From Clostridium sp. UBA4548 (GTDB taxonomy: Bacteria > Bacillota > Clostridia > Clostridiales > Clostridiaceae), in the NCBI RefSeq assembly GCF_002387895.1, contig NZ_DGLI01000021.1, positions 38,835 to 102,834 of the forward strand: 64,000 bases of DNA. Direction: 5' to 3'. Shown one piece after another: positions 63,603-64,000 of this stretch. The translations under genes were made by a program, and so were the position numbers. Positions within the stretch are counted from its first letter, which is position 1. Each line of letters begins with the position of its first letter. The notes beneath the pieces were generated by a model. That model made no database searches. It was not told the origin of the DNA and saw only the letters and a program-made list of their open reading frames with translations.

Positions 63603-63768
63603 ATACCTTAAAGTGTAATAAGGTATGAATATTGTAAATTGGTGTAATAATATGTAGTTTTCTGTGCATAATAACAATAGAGACAAAAGTAAACAAATAC
63701 ATAACTCATTTCTTAGTATGGGTTATGACAATAGGTCTCTAATAAATTTAAGTTAAGGTGATGAAATA

Positions 63769-63915
63769 ATGATATTAGCTAGTTCTATTGTAAAACAATA
63801 TGTGGAAGACTTGAGAAAAAAGTTCAAACATAAAAGAGATAATTATTTAGGTTTAAATATCATTGACAATTCGTTGGATTATTATTTAATAATAAACTGT
63901 TTGAATAAGGATTGA
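63769..63915 (+). CDS. Small protein of unknown function (48 aa)
   Basis: This encodes 48 residues beginning MILASSIVKQYVEDLRKKF, with a basic middle and a Leu/Ile/Tyr-rich second half (NIIDNSLDYYLIINCLNK). ATG at 63769 with AAGGTG eight bases upstream. Two helices are likely. The S-L-D-x-x-L-I pattern loosely recalls Spo0E-type phosphatases, which are small and helical, but the match is weak and the invariant SQELD motif is not present. Treat as a probable small gene of unknown role. Confidence 0.5.
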   Translation: MILASSIVKQYVEDLRKKFKHKRDNYLGLNIIDNSLDYYLIINCLNKD

Positions 63916-64000
63916 AAAATCTTAACTTGTAACTGTTAAGTAGTTTTACTGTGATTATAAAGTAGAGCAAATCATATTTAAAATTAAAGAAATCATGTCA
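63916..64000. other. Window end, no gene seen
   Basis: AT-rich sequence after the small gene. AACTTGTAACTGTTAAGTAG near 63924 has no clear partner. Nothing further can be supported before the window ends. Confidence 0.4.

Noticed and set aside
1..64000. Mobile elements, CRISPR arrays, tRNA or rRNA genes
   Set aside because: No transposase or integrase genes, no regularly spaced repeats, and no cloverleaf or rRNA signature were seen on either strand.

Overview
The window looks like chromosomal DNA from a low-GC, anaerobic, amino-acid-fermenting Clostridium (sensu stricto type). The evidence is strong AT bias, GGAGG-type ribosome binding sites, AGA/ATA-rich codon use, ferredoxin-linked and coenzyme-B12 enzymes, and a full set of genes for fermenting lysine. 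Naming a species would be a guess. I see no rRNA, tRNA, CRISPR array, insertion sequence, prophage or plasmid origin.

Layout. 1-7.1 kb: a uracil permease (minus strand) behind a PyrR-type leader with two PyrR-like binding loops, two near-identical Na+/amino-acid symporters in tandem, an MFS transporter and two small unknown genes. 7.2-11.7 kb: molybdate transport genes modA and modB without modC, an FAD/NAD oxidoreductase overlapping queG, and a PlsC-type acyltransferase. 12.2-14.6 kb: kbl-tdh, the threonine to glycine plus acetyl-CoA route. 14.7-20.9 kb: a SHOCT protein and a branched-chain amino-acid ABC transporter (binding protein, LivH, LivM, LivG, LivF) with an unexplained G-rich leader before livH. 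21-31 kb: a soluble chemoreceptor-like protein, an AbgT transporter, endonuclease III with malic enzyme, a thioredoxin-like protein, peptidase T and an orphan MASE3 histidine kinase. 31-43 kb: EamA transporter, HtrA protease, class III fructose-bisphosphatase, CoA-binding protein, LemA/TPM pair, DUF4230 protein, MATE exporter, a RusA-like protein with a zinc-ribbon tail, and tsaD. 43.8-53 kb: an M29-type aminopeptidase with urocanase, a lipoprotein, an FNT channel, and iorBA (indolepyruvate:ferredoxin oxidoreductase). 53.2-63.9 kb: two small genes, then a lysine riboswitch and kal-kce-kdd-kamA-kamB-kamC-kamD-kamE.

How it fits together. Much of the window takes in peptides and amino acids (AlsT, Liv, AbgT, PepT, M29 peptidase) and ferments them (Kbl/Tdh, urocanase, IorAB, Kam/Kdd/Kce/Kal). 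The most notable element is the 5' leader at 54.3-54.6 kb. It has a consensus-like promoter, a lysine aptamer, and an expression platform in which I can trace three mutually exclusive helices. These predict that lysine binding prevents termination, which is an ON switch suited to a catabolic operon and opposite to the usual biosynthetic lysine riboswitch.

Limits. Family names come from motif recognition, not database searches. RNA structures were paired by eye. Several starts were moved downstream to fit Shine-Dalgarno spacing; each case is noted in its entry.
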